Part shown: piece after piece, positions 21,024-31,646 of the stretch
Layout: each line of letters starts with the position of its first letter
How positions within the stretch are numbered: position 1 is the first letter of the stretch
Assembly: GCA_963575745.1 (NCBI GenBank)
Contig: CAUYUJ010015955.1
Location: forward strand, 141,463 to 201,462
Source: Prorocentrum cordatum
Taxonomy: Eukaryota > Sar > Dinophyceae > Prorocentrales > Prorocentraceae
Reading direction: 5' to 3'
DNA length: 60,000 nucleotides
Notes under the pieces: model-generated
What the model was told of the DNA's origin: nothing
The model's input: the letters and a program-made list of their open reading frames with translations, nothing else
Databases searched by the model: none
Position numbers and translations under genes: made by a program

Positions 21024-23300
21024 AACGAGACGATCGACAACGTCAAGGTGCAGATCCAAGACAAGGAGCGCATCCCCCCTGCCTATCAGCGCTTGCTCTA
21101 TGCAGGGCGCCAGCTGGAGGACAGGCACACCCTGTCGGGCCTTCACATCTCTGAGGACGCGACCTTGTGGCTGGTACTCCGGCTCTGGGGTGCTGGGCCG
21201 GCCACCCTGCTGACAGGGATCCCGGTTGCTGATGGGGGTACAACTTCACTGCCATCCATCGCTGCACCCGCACCTCCCGGACTCCCAGCCCTCCCCGGCG
21301 CCGCAGCCGCGTCTGGCGCTGCTTCCGCCGTGCCCACAGCACCGCCCCAGGGCGACCTTACCGCAGCAGCGGCCAGTACGAACTTCGACACCACCCTGCA
21401 GGACATCCTGGAGGACGGGGTGTGTCGGCAGCAGGAGTGGATCCAGGCGGCAATAGCGGTCGGCGGTAACCTTCACCTCCCCACCATCAGAGAGCTCGAG
21501 GTAGCCACGGACATCGAGCCCCTGCACCAGTTGCTCTCCGCCTACGCGTACGACCTCAAGGGCACTACTGGACTGGACAAGTTGGGTCTCGCCGTTAGCG
21601 ATGGGCCCGCTCCCCGCGTGGAGGATGTTGAGATGCGCGGAGCGTGGGCGATTCAGCTCCTGGACCGGTTCGGTGGCACCAATGCCGCCCTCAAGGACAG
21701 GTCGCATGACCTCCGCGACAGCTTCCAGCTCGCGATACAGGACGCCAAGGCCAACCTCGACAGTCACCTACGAGCACGCCGTCTGCTCAAAGGGGGTCCC
21801 AAATCACTCCCCCGCTGGCAGGAAGTCGGCGTCGACCTCTTGGAGTACCTCTGCACGGGCGGGGCCCTCCCGCCGAACACCCAGGTCGCATTACAGCTGA
21901 GCAACACTCTTCGGCGTGACCAGAGCTGCATGCAGAATCTGTTGCCTACCACGGTCGCGCGCGAGCTGATGACGTCCTTCCTCGGCGACGCCCCCGCGAT
22001 CAAGGCTGCGCTCCAGAGGTTGACGAAGCCTATCCTCATCTGGACACCCCTGGACCAGGGGCAACTCCTGAAGCTGGCCGGGGCCATTCGCGCGTGTGCA
22101 GAGGCAGGTGTGCTACAACAGGCCGTGTCCATCGCTATACCGATCGACCCGCTGCCGGGTTGCCGCACTGCGGCGCACCTCACAGATGTGTGGACGCACC
22201 CCCTTTTGAAGGGCAGCTGGAGGAAGGCCATCTCTGACATTCAGGTGCTCTACCCCCCAGGGAACGTTATTTTCCCAGGCAAACACGCGCCCATCCACTG
22301 CCAGAAACAGCTGGCGATAGTCCGGATCGGCATGCCCACCCCGCAGGGCGGCCTGAGGCTCATCGACTGGAAGGGCGGCGACTTCTTCACGTTCGAGGCG
22401 GGTGCCAATATCCGGATCGACCTCCCAGACCAGCACAAATGGGAAGTATACAAACTCCTCCCCTCGCTCAACTTACCCCAGCTTCTCCACATTGACCCCC
22501 CCATCAGCAACCCGGGCTCCGCGCGCTCAACGCGCCGGGCGATGATCCAGGTCCACTTTCAGACAGGCGTCAAGGACACCCTCGCGACCGAGACTATCAT
22601 CCGCTGGCTCTGCAACGCCCTGGACCCCTTTTGGGTGGTGGTTGGGCAGGTGGGGACCATGAGCAGTAGCACCGCGAGGCTGGTCGAGCCGAATAGTGCG
22701 CACTCAGGATACCGCCTCCGGGACTTGTGCACCAGCGCGCTGGTCATTTCCAACGAGCTGCTGCTGGTGGAGACGCACCGCGCGGCAGAGGAGTAGAACG
22801 CCATGCTGACGGACGAGTGGCGCCGGGATCCCGCCACAGCGGCGGAGGAACTCATGCGCCGCCCCTCAGACAGGCAGCCAGGGACAATCGCGCAGATCCA
22901 GGCCACTTAGAAGCAGATCGCAGTGGCCCGAAATACGGCCCTCCATGCGGAAGGGCCCGATGCGGCGCGACCAGACTCCCTGAGGGCGACGCTGGAGCTG
23001 CCACTCGGAACTTCTGGACCGTGCAACCTCTGGATGCCTCACTTCATGAAGCACGTCGGCGACCCCTGCCAGCTCGAGCTCCAGCAGGCGCCGGAGACGG
23101 ACGCGCTGGACTGGCACCGCTGGCGGCCGATCATGAAGTTCGACGGCGGGTGGTCTGGGAAGATAGTCGTGCAGTTGCGCAATCGCCAGGAGTTGACAAC
23201 GATGCACGCGACCATCCAGGGGCGCGGAGCCCGCATCTTGGACCACGTTGCGGCCATCAACCTCAGCTCAGACCACATCGGGCTGGGCATACATCATTGA
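21024..23300 (+). pseudogene. LINE-2 ORF1: ubiquitin-fused protein with two TAG stops
   Basis: The frame opens with [47 protein letters not shown] and LRLWGAG, covering ubiquitin residues 21 to the C-terminus. Lys48 is Arg, Lys63 is Glu, Lys29 is Gln, and the terminal Gly-Gly is Gly-Ala-Gly, so normal cleavage or conjugation is unlikely. A Pro/Ala/Thr linker follows (21200-21370), then about 640 residues of unknown fold, with helical segments and a C-terminal part containing GTSGPCNLWMPHFMKHVG. In-frame TAG codons at 22794 and 22908 interrupt an otherwise continuous frame that ends at TGA 23298. It precedes an EN-RT region, so it takes the place of a LINE ORF1. Confidence 0.8.
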
Positions 23301-24110
23301 CTATCTACGGATCCCGGTACACGGCGCTAGTGGCGCCCGCATATGTTGCTTATTGAATTCAAGCTGCTGACCCCCGCATCCCTTCGCCCCCCGTGCCACC
23401 TCCCCAGGCCCCCGCCACCTTCCCAACCCTCCAATCAACGCCCCGCCACCTTCTCAACCCTCCATCGCGCGTCCCACGACCTTCCCAACCCTCCTCAATG
23501 CGACGACGCTGATCGCACTGATAGGTTGCCCTCGCACCGGCTCGCCGCCACCCTGACCTCCCAACACGTCGTGCCCGCCTCGAGTGGTGGCGACGCTGAC
23601 AGCGCTGATGGATTGTCCTCACATCGTCTCATAGCCAACCTCACTCCCTCCAACAAACGTCGACGCAAGCAGGACCATCCGCTTCATCTGCTGCAGCCTG
23701 CGCCGCCGAGAGGGCGGAAGAGAAGCCGGTCGCAGTGCCCGCCTCAAGGGGCCCCGCCGCGACCGCGCGACGACCCCGCCCCGCCCCCCGACGACGCCTC
23801 GACGGCCCCTCGACGCCCTCGCGACGCCCCCCCCCCCCCCGAACCCCAGACGACCTCGCGACGACCCCGTGATCTCCCGTCGACGCGGCCCGACGCAACC
23901 CGACGCAGCCCGTCGCAAACCTCTGCCACCCCCCCATCCATTCCCCGACCCCCCGACGACCACTCGACGACCCCTCGGCGACCCCACGACGGCCCCCCCT
24001 CGAGCCCCAGACGAACCCACGACAACCCCAAGACCCCCCGACGACGCGGCCCGACGCAGCCCGACGCAACCCTCCACCACCCCCGCTTCTTCCTCCCGAC
24101 TCCCAGGCGA
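23301..24110 (+). other. LINE-2 inter-ORF spacer, CGACG-rich, with an 87-bp duplication
   Basis: No domain is visible. CGACGCTGATCGCACTGAT (about 23506) and CGACGCTGACAGCGCTGAT (about 23590) head two related blocks, encoding similar peptides (LPSHRLAATLT and LSSHRLIANLT) in one frame. 23740-24080 is CGACGACCCC-rich and open in several frames. An open Pro/Arg-rich frame (23343-24128) may be translated but is not supported by any domain. Confidence 0.45.
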
Positions 24111-24129
24111 CGCACATGCCCGCGCTGAC

Positions 24130-25095
24130 GGACCCTGGCTCGCACCAGCACGGGTGCCTTACAGTGGCAATTGCCGTGGATGCTTCTGGAACGCGCATGC
24201 GCCTTGGGCTGCCCGTACTTCGAGTCAGAACGCCAAGGTTGGTCTGCTCACGAGGTTCCTCGACGCCCACGACTTCGCTGGCGTCGTGGAGACCCATGGC
24301 ACCGACGGGGAGGTTCGAGCAGGACACCTCCCCTCCGGGACGGTTGCCTTTTGGTCGCATCTATCCGCGCGCCATGCGGGAGTGGGACTTATATTGAAAC
24401 CAGATTTCTTGAAGAACTTCCACCGGGTGGAGCGTGACCATTGGAAGGAGCTGGAACCTGGACGGCTGGCGGTGCTCCGACTCACGGGCCCGCTTGGCAA
24501 CCTCGACCTATTCGTGGCCGATCTCGCTACGGGCGGAGATCGGGCCGCAGACCAGGCAAGCAGAAGGGCAACCGTCGACGCCCTCCACCATGGCACGACA
24601 CCTCAGACGAACACCCTCAGTATTTACATGGGGGATTGGAAGTTCGTTATGGGGAAAAGGACAGATGGTGCAAAACGACGGGGGCTTGGACAGGCGCGAG
24701 GGACGACGACGAGAAACTTGCGTTCGAGCGAGTGGCACTTCACCCCAACGGGATGCACGAGCTCGAGCAGGACCTCTGCACGTTTCACGGCGGTCTGCAC
24801 CTCGCACGCCTGGGCAGGATCTATAGCAACCACCACGTCCTGGAGCAGATCGACAAATCCATGACTTGCACTGCGCTCCAACGCACTCGTCTGTCGGGCC
24901 ATCGCTCCCTCAGCTTCTCTTGCCGCAAGCGCGAGAAGCTTCCGAGTGACGCCCCGAGTCGTCCCCGAGCCTCAACCCACACCACTTGCGGAATGCACGC
25001 TGGGCCAAGCGGGTGGCGGCAGAGCTGGAGGAGCTGGAAAAGGACGACGACCGGACCAACGACATCCGACGGCTCGTCTTAGCCAAGCGGGCCAT
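24130..25095 (+). pseudogene. LINE-2 AP-type endonuclease
   Basis: The frame reads WNAHAPWAARTSSQNAKVGL, FAGVVETHGTDGEV (catalytic Glu loop), TVAFWSHLSARHAGVGLIL, LDLFVADLATGG and SIYMGDWKFVM (the GDxNF-like core, Asn replaced by Lys). After a one-base frame change near 24660 it continues LHPNGMHELEQDL, HLARLGRIYSN and RLSGHRSLSFS, the R-x-D-R-x-Y and D/S-H strands. The domain is nearly complete for its class and would nick target DNA. The substitution and frameshift suggest loss of activity. Confidence 0.8.
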
Positions 25096-27010
25096 GCGCA
25101 CAGTTTCCAGCAACGCGCAGAGGGAGGAGGAGATCAACCCGGCAACGACCACCGAAGACCAGCTTAGCTGCGCCCTCAGCTGCATCCGCGCCGCGTAGAA
25201 GACTCATGTCCGGACGATGCGCAGGAGGGCATCGGACTACCTTGAAGTACGATAGTACGTTGACCCGAATGATCCTGAGGCTCGCAGCCGGGGCGGATTT
25301 CAGCGTCTGAAAGACCATGCCCTCGATCTCGCTCGCCAGCCGCTCACGGAGGAAATGCGGGGCCTCGCGGCCGCCCAACTGGAGCCGAATGACCCGCGCC
25401 GGAAGGCTCGGAAGGAGCACGTACTAAGGAAACTCAAGCGACTTGTCCCTGGCGCCAGTGACACCATCAAGGCCGTAAAAGACCCAGAACATGGCATGTG
25501 CACGTCCCCCGAGGAAATCGCCCGTTCTCTCCGACGCCACTGGAGCAAAGTGTTCAGCAGCAAAGCGATCGACGACGAGCTATTGCAGCAGTGGCGCAGC
25601 TCTTTGCCGCACATCACCGACCAGCAACACCAATCGACACCAACGCAACCGCCCTGCCCAGTTCACGCAGCACACCCAGCAGCACCAGCAACGCCATCAT
25701 CGCAAGCACCCCCGCATCCCCCTCCGACACCCCCCGTTCCGCCGCCTGCGCAACCCCCGCACTCCGCACGCGTCCACGGCCGCTGCTGCGAGGCGCGGCC
25801 GCCCGCCCGGACCTCCAGCGGGGTCGCAGAGCCGACGCAGGATCCGGCTGCCGACCCGCAACTGGGAGTGAAGAGTCAGCCACCAGGACATGGCGCATGC
25901 GATTTCCCATAGCGGGAACACCATGCCCGGACCCGGCGGCGCCCCGTTCCAGGCTTGGAGACAGTTGGGCCCGCTTGGCGTGGACATCCTCACCAGGGCG
26001 GCGTGGGCGCTCGAGCGCGAGGATGCCGAATACCTCTTGATTGACGGCTACCGCGACGAGTCCGACGAAAGCGACCACCTCTTCAACTTGAGCACGCTGG
26101 TCTGCCTGCCAAAGAAGGCGGCGGGCACCGCGGACAGCAACCTACCTTTTTTCTCCCAGAGGGGACACGACCCCTTTCAATTGTGAGCTGTGACGACCGC
26201 CTCATCGCGAACGCGGCGCGGCAGAAGTGGGAAAGCCACCTCGCGGACCTGGGCCCTAGAGCGCCAGCAGGGCTCCCCCCCCGAGCGCTCCATCCTCACC
26301 AACCTCATCGGGCTTGAGACGGACATGATGGTCACGGCGCTGACTCAAGAGAACGGGGCTTGCGTCCTCTTGGATTTCAAGGCGGCTTTCCCGTCAATAG
26401 CGCAGGAGTTTCTGTTCCAGACCTCGGCGCCCATCGGTTTGCCCCCCGGCGCGCTGAACACGGTCAGACACCCGTGCAACAACGCCTCGTGCCGGACAGC
26501 GGTCGGCGGGGGGGCGTACGAGGGTTTCAACTTGGCCGCTGGCGTGCGACAAGGGCGCCCGCTTTCTCCCTTATTGTACGCTGTCGTCGCAGAGGTGCTG
26601 CTGGGCAAGATTTGCGAGTCTTGCCCCGGAGTGCGGCGCTTCGCTTACGCAGACGACACCGCCTTAGTAATCGACAACATCGCGGAGCAGGGACCCCGGC
26701 TGGCTCGCGTGTTCGAAGAGTTCGCCCGCGTATCCGGTCTGGACCTCAATCTCGACAAGTGCAAATTCCAGCAGCAGCTTGCCCGGAACGTTCCCGCATG
26801 GGGCAGGATGCAGGTCCGGCTGCAGGGCAAATACCTCGGCTTTATGATCGGACCTGCGAGAGGGGAGGAGAGCTGGAGAGAACCGCTCGAGAAATTCGTC
26901 TCGCGCAGTCGTCTTTGGTGCAATCTTGGCGTGGGTTTACAGTATAGCGCCCTCGTCTACAACACGTTCGTCGCATCGGTGCTGACCTTCGCCGTGCAAC
27001 TGGAGAGCCT
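25096..27010 (+). pseudogene. LINE-2 reverse transcriptase with YADD
   Basis: A linker (LEPNDPRRKARKEHVLRKLK, MCTSPEEIARSLRRHW) leads into RT. Stops TAG 25196 and 25253 lie in the linker frame. A Pro-rich insert spans about 25625-25850. RT motifs in order are FNLSTLVCLPKKAAG, RPLSIVSCDDRLIANA (reached by a frameshift near 26160), GACVLLDFKAAFPSIAQEF, NLAAGVRQGRPLSPLLYAVV, RRFAYADDTALVI, SGLDLNLDKCKF and GKYLGFMIG. The frame returns after a C-run near 26280. All palm catalytic Asp residues are present (D in LDFKAAF; YADD at 26644-26655). It is one of the best-preserved enzyme domains in the window. Confidence 0.88.
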
Positions 27011-28095
27011 CCCGGGCGAAGCCCTAGGGTGTCGCAGGTGCTGCAGCAGATGGCCAAGGGACCAGGAGCGTGGTTCATCAACGAGGACTTATACACACTC
27101 AAGGAACGTTTTGGCCTGGCGAAATCCTTCCACTCTCTGGCCTGGCTGGCCCTTTCGGCGAGGTGCAGGGTAAGTTGCTTCGACCGTGCTTGCAGCCAGG
27201 GTCGTCTGCGGGAGCTGTCTGGCAGGCTCGCCAGTGCACGTGGCCTGGGGTTGCGCCCTCATATCCTAGTGGAGTGGCACGAGTGGTTCAAAGGCGCATT
27301 CGTGCTGAACGTTGAACAGGCTCAGGGCTACGTGCAGCACGTCTTGGGAGGGATGAGCAACCTACAGAAAGACATGGCCGACGACGTCTTCCGACAGAAC
27401 TTCCAGAAAGTCGTCTACCAGGGCATCCTGGAAAAGGAGGCCCCCCACGCTCTGATGCGGGCGCGGCGCAAGATCAATCTCCGCCAACTGTGGGTCGCCT
27501 CCCTCTTCCCGCAGCCGCCGGGCACCAGCGTCTTGCAGAGCGCGCCGCGCTACGGGGCTCGCCGGGCCCTCCGGCAACTTCAGGGGCTGAGGGCGGTTGT
27601 GGCGCCGCGCGTGCAGTCGGCGGTGTTCAGCGCGCTGTGGAACAGATGGACCACCCACCGCCGCTTCCAACAGCGCCGCGCCCCGACCAATCGCTGCCTG
27701 CTCGGATGCCCGGCGCCGAGGATTCGATTGAGCATTATTGCAGATGCCCTCTGACGGCCCGGCTGCTGCAACGACGCCTCAACATGGGCGCGTCGATCTT
27801 CGGCAACATCCACGCCTCCATGCTCACCAAAATTCACATCGACGACGACGAGACGCCGTGCAAAGTTGGGCTGCTGATCTACGCGGCGGACAACGCCGTC
27901 AACAGCACCCGGCACAGCGAGGCGGCACCCGACGCCTCCTTCGACTGCTTGCGCCAATCCTCACGGGAGGCGGCCAAAGGGCACAAGTGCTCGACGACGG
28001 TGCTCGACGGCGCTTTCAGGGCGACGCGGCGCACCAGGAGAACATGGTCGTTCTCTCCGCCCTCCACGACATCTACGGCCGCGGCGCGTGATGCC
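27011..28095 (+). pseudogene. LINE-2 C-terminal region with zinc knuckle
   Basis: The frame from 27029 contains an RT-thumb-like region (ERFGLAKSFHSLAWLALSAR, MADDVFRQNFQKVVYQGIL). After a frameshift near 27700 the next frame gives CPGAEDSIEHYCRCPLTAR. With the preceding CLLG this forms a C-x(3)-C ... H-x(2)-C-x-C type knuckle, common at the C-terminus of LINE polyproteins. It ends around 28095, after which a different element begins. Confidence 0.7.
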
Positions 28096-28099
28096 CTCT

Positions 28100-28995
28100 C
28101 CCTTCCTCTCCCCTCTTTCCTCGCTGCCCCCTCCCCCCCCTGTGCGGTTGCTCGTGCTTTTTGCCCAGGCCGGCCGGAACGCCCGGCGCGCGGGCCCAGA
28201 GCGCTCGATTTTGCGCGCAGTCGCCCAGTCGCCCGCCTCCCCGCCTGGCCTGAGCTTGGCGCTGGCCTGGGGCTGGCTCGACGTGGCCGGCTGCCTGCTC
28301 CTGGGCTTCTTCGGCATGATGAGGCCGTTTGAGTCTTGAGGCTGAGGTTCGAGGACCTCGCGCTCCCCTCTCGTTCTTTAGAGCGCCTGCAAGCAATGCA
28401 CGTGCACGTCGGCGCGCCAAAAATGAGACGGCTTGGCGCACGCCGCGAGCACATCAGGATCGACGTTCCGCAGGTTGTGCATTTCTTCGAGGCCCTTTCA
28501 CTTCGGCCCCCCCCTCGCCCCTCTCTTGTGCATGGTGGTGCCCGTGCCTTCAGATCCTGTCTGGGTGCCCTCATGGAGTTTTTCGGAATTAGACATTCGG
28601 ACAGAGTTGGCATCACTCCTGCGCCCCTCCGCCCGGGAGGGGCCACATTCTGGCACAGACTCGCAGACTCGCCAGACTGGGTGCGCTACCGAGGTCGTTG
28701 GCTCCCCAGTAGCATGCTAGAGATTTACATTCAGGAGGTGGGTGCTAGCAGGCCCCTCGCGGATCTCTCAGGGCCCCTCCGTAATAAGATCCTGCTTTTC
28801 GCGGAGGCTGCTGGCGACCTTCTTTTCGAGGCCACCTGGCAGCTTTTGGCTGCGAGTCGTTTGCCGAGGCCGAGCGACGTCGACCCTCGCCCTTCCGGCC
28901 CCCGCCCTCGAGTGCCGCCGCCGCTGCCAACTGAGCTCTTCGGTGCCCGCTTCGCCCCTCCCGCCCCCTCCCCGTCTTCCACCGCGAGCGGTTGT
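28100..28995 (+). pseudogene. Tyrosine recombinase-like domain, partial, frameshifted
   Basis: CLLLGFFGMMRPFE (28291-28335) resembles the box-I Arg segment of tyrosine recombinases. A frameshift follows, then LRFEDLALP, VGAPKMRRLGARREHIRI (basic strand), GITPAPLRPGGATFW (box-II Arg segment), VRYRGRWLPSSMLEIYIQEV (RGRW plus the candidate nucleophile Tyr) and LRNKILLFAEAAGDLLFE. These blocks span 28335-28860. The 5' part is missing or decayed. It lies directly after LINE-2 but is not a normal LINE domain, so it is probably the remains of a different recombinase-bearing element. Confidence 0.7.
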
Positions 28996-29338
28996 GGCTA
29001 GTCGGGGCCGGGCCCAGCCGTGGCCGGCCCCAGCCTCGATCTCTCAGAAAGTTTGCAGAGGCAGTGGTGGGCCCGGAAGAGATCTTCGGCCTTGGGTAGT
29101 AGAGGGGCTTTCTCAGCAGAGGAAGGGCATCGCTGATTGCAGTGGTTCCTCGACGCGCGTGGGCCTTGGCTTCGAGCTCCCCCGCGCCCGCCCCCCCCTT
29201 GGCTAGTCGAGGCCGGGCCCAGCCGTGGCCGGCCCCAGCCTCGATCTCTCAGAAAGTTTGCAGAGGCAGTGGTGAGCCCGGAAAAGATTTTCGGCCTCGG
29301 GTAGTAGAGGAGCTTTTTCAGCAGAGGAAGGGGGTCGC
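28996..29338. repeat. Split direct repeat: two 137-bp copies around 67 bp
   Basis: 28996-29133 and 29201-29338 are about 93% identical by eye. Both start GGCTAGTCG(A/G)GGCCGGGCCC and include GCCTCGATCTCTCAGAAAGT. A 67-bp unrelated segment separates them. Position just 3' of a tyrosine recombinase suggests the B1-A2-B2 end structure known for some DIRS/Ngaro elements. No matching A1 copy was found upstream. Confidence 0.75.
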
Positions 29339-29805
29339 TATACATACATACACACCTTCACACATACATGCATATACACATACAACACCACACATACATC
29401 ATGCACGTTAAAGTACATGCGTACAAACATACGCACGTGCGCACATCCATACTTACATAGAGACATACATGCGCACATGCTCGCATGCATGAATGCATAT
29501 ACACATGCACACATCCATACATACCTATCATCACGAATGCATGCAACTACGCATGCATGTACGCGTACAGACACGCATACACGCAAACTTATGCCATGCA
29601 TGCATACACGCACATACATACACACATAAATGCATACATGCATCCATGCATACGTACGTGCATACATGCATGCATACATGCATACAATCATGCATACATA
29701 CAGACATGTATTCACCCATCCACCCAGCCATCCATCCATACATGCATCCATCCATGCATGCATACATACATACACATGCATGCGTGTATGTATATACACT
29801 GTGAA
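29339..29805. repeat. CATACATG / CATA tetranucleotide-like repeat
   Basis: About 465 bp of degenerate CATA, TGCATACA and CATCCATC units. It underlies the His/Thr/Tyr- and Cys/Met/Val-rich frames on the two strands. Confidence 0.95.
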
Positions 29806-30895
29806 GCATGCACTACTGGCGACCAGGTCCCTGGGCCGGCCCCCTGCACTTTTTCAAAATTCACAATCGCTCCCCGCATCAGATTTTAGCCCCATCGGGC
29901 CGCCGGGCTCTTGTTAGCGCCCCGAGCGATTTTCCAGGCCCCCATGGGCTCCAGGACTGCCCCAGTAGGCGCCAAGAGGGCGCCAACATGGATTAACCTG
30001 GCCGAAGAGGCTCCTGGATGGCCACAGGCTGGCCAGAGACCCCAAGGACCGCGCGAGCGGGTCCAGCAGGGCCCGCGAAAGGACATCGACAGGCAACGCT
30101 CGTTGATTTCCCGTCGGTTTGTTCGGGGATTCTCCAAGAGACAAGAGGCCCCCAAGATGCCCGAATCAGTGAAACACCACAAAAGAAAACCATTCGTTTT
30201 GAAGATCTCGTTTTTGCTGGCCTCCGATGGGCTTCTGAGGCTTCTGGATGGTCGTCAAACGTCCCGAGCGTGCCCCAAGAGGAAAACGGCCCCAAGAGCG
30301 CTCCAGAGTCTGGCTTCCAAAGGAGTCAGACAAGCCAACAGCGCCCCAGAGGAGTCCGAGGGAGTCCCAAGACGGTCGACCTGGGCCCCCCGGACCCTTC
30401 AAGATGGCCCCCGCCGCCTAAGATGGCCCCCAGACGGCCAAGACGACAGCTCAAGATGGCCTCCAGACGGCCTCCAGACGGCCCCCGCGAGGCTCCCAAA
30501 ATGCCTCCTGGAGGCCCCCCCGGAAGCCCAAATCGTTCAAACACTTATAGAAAGCAATGATTTTCTGAAGACTTCGCCTCTTCTCTTCCGACGTGCCCCT
30601 TAGGCGTCAGAATGGTCCAGAAATGGCTCTACGGGAGCTCGAGAGCAGGAGAGACGCAGCAGAAAGGCGAGAAGAGCGAGACGGAAGGGATAGCGGGTGG
30701 AAAGGAGGAGCCAGCGGGAGGAGGAAGTAGAGAGGAGAGCGCGGAACAGAGACTGGGGAGGGCGATTCACGGGAGAAGTGCGAATAATACCTCAAACGGC
30801 TCGAAATACATGCAAGACAGGCATGCCGACCCGCACCCAATGTGTCGAGACGGCCACCTGTGTTGCGCTAGAGCCTAAGCGCGCGAAGCGCGCGT
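29806..30895. other. Unassigned interval with GGCC-type dispersed repeat
   Basis: No domain is found. 30395-30525 consists of AAGATGGCCCCC / CAGACGGCC units resembling, in opposite orientation, the GGCCATCTTGGGGCCTCTTGG units at 59000-59310. Open frames across 29911-30603 are Arg/Pro/Ser-rich and not supported. A short palindrome GCGCGCGAAGCGCGC lies at 30880-30894. Confidence 0.45.
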
Positions 30896-30899
30896 GGTT

Positions 30900-30975
30900 T
30901 TCGTCTTTACGGATGGTGTGCCATGTTATTTCGGTCATCGTCGTAGCCGCCCCACCTCCGTTCTTGGCTCAGAGG
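30900..30975 (+). repeat. Dispersed repeat related to 48745-48810
   Basis: GATGGTGTGCCATG, TCATCGTCGTAGCCGCCCC and a TTCTTGGC block match GATGGTGCGCCATG, TCATCATCGCAGCCGCCCC and TTTTTGGC at 48750-48810, in the same orientation. Confidence 0.65.
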
Positions 30976-30990
30976 TTGAGCCAGAGTGGC

Positions 30991-31260
30991 ATGCGCTCCG
31001 TCCACCCAGCCTTCGCCGCGATCATCGCTGGGTTCGTGGGTTCCCTGCTGGGGGGCTCATCCAGCAGCCACTCCGCGCCGGATCCGGCGCCGTGCGTGGT
31101 CGCGCGGGAGCTGGGCCACTGCCCGCAGCCGGTTTGCCCCGCCGCGGCCTGCCCTCCAGCGGCGCTCTGCCTGGGGATCCGCGCACTTGCCCGGAGGTCA
31201 TCGTGCCGGCGTGCAGGGCCTGCCCAGCGTCAAGTCGGGCATGTCGGCATGTGCCTCTAA
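30991..31260 (+). CDS. Short Cys/Pro-rich ORF with one hydrophobic segment
   Basis: ATG at 30991 gives about 89 codons. A hydrophobic stretch near the start (FAAIIAGFVGSLLGG) could be a membrane segment, followed by a Ser/Pro/Cys-rich part (CPQPVCPAAACPPAALCLG). I recall similar small ORFs 5' of dinoflagellate tyrosine-recombinase retroelements, which would fit the gag-like region at 44165, but this rests on memory and weak composition. It could also be non-coding. Confidence 0.35.
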   Translation: MRSVHPAFAAIIAGFVGSLLGGSSSSHSAPDPAPCVVARELGHCPQPVCPAAACPPAALCLGIRALARRSSCRRAGPAQRQVGHVGMCL

Positions 31261-31397
31261 AAGGGGGAATCTCTAAACATAGTCAAACAACAAATAGTCA
31301 GGGGACGAGTTTTTGAGAGTATTTCTTGGGTACTTTTCTTCGAGTATTGGAGAGGCCTGACGGCCGGTGCCGCCGACCCTGAACGGAAGGGCTAGGA

Positions 31398-31450
31398 GTG
31401 GGGGGAGGAAGCGGAGGAGGAGGAGGAGGAGGAGGAGGAGGAGGAGGAGA
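31398..31450. repeat. (GGA)n target tract and 5' target-site duplication
   Basis: GGA repeats run up to the 5' LTR. The last five bases, GGAGA (31446-31450), are repeated directly after the 3' LTR at 42221-42225. This is the 5-bp duplication expected for a Ty1/copia integrase. Confidence 0.9.
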
Positions 31451-31625
31451 TGTTAACATGCAAGCATGCGTGTGACAGGGGAGGAATAGTAACCCCGCTG
31501 CCTTTGGCTCAAGTGTTTCACGGTCGAAGCTACATCGACCTTCTTTGCCGTTCGGGAGTATAAAGGTGACCTATCGTTATCATTGTCGCCAAGCTCCCGC
31601 GCAGAACCCTCCTCGGGGTTTTGCA
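31451..31625 (+). repeat. 5' LTR (175 bp) with TATA box
   Basis: Begins TGTTAACATGCAAGCATGC and ends GGGGTTTTGCA. TATAAA at 31559-31564 (TATAAAA in the 3' LTR) is a candidate promoter element. It contains CCGCTGCCTTTGGCTCAAG (31495-31513), which resembles the spliced leader. Confidence 0.95.
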
Positions 31626-31640
31626 TGGTAGCGGAGCGCG
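31626..31640 (+). promoter_or_regulatory. Primer-binding site
   Basis: TGGTAGCGGAGCGCG follows the LTR without a gap. Its complement ends in CTACCA, as expected for a tRNA 3' end, possibly initiator tRNA-Met. The exact tRNA cannot be fixed from this window. Confidence 0.75.
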
Positions 31641-31646
31641 GTTGCC

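Noticed and set aside
29339-29805. Cys/Met/Val-rich minus-strand frame resembling a membrane protein
   Set aside because: It is produced by the CATACATG repeat.
30951-30970. Possible spliced-leader relic (CCGTTCTTGGCTCAGAG)
   Set aside because: It matches only the 3' half with gaps, and the homologous block at 48795 does not support it.
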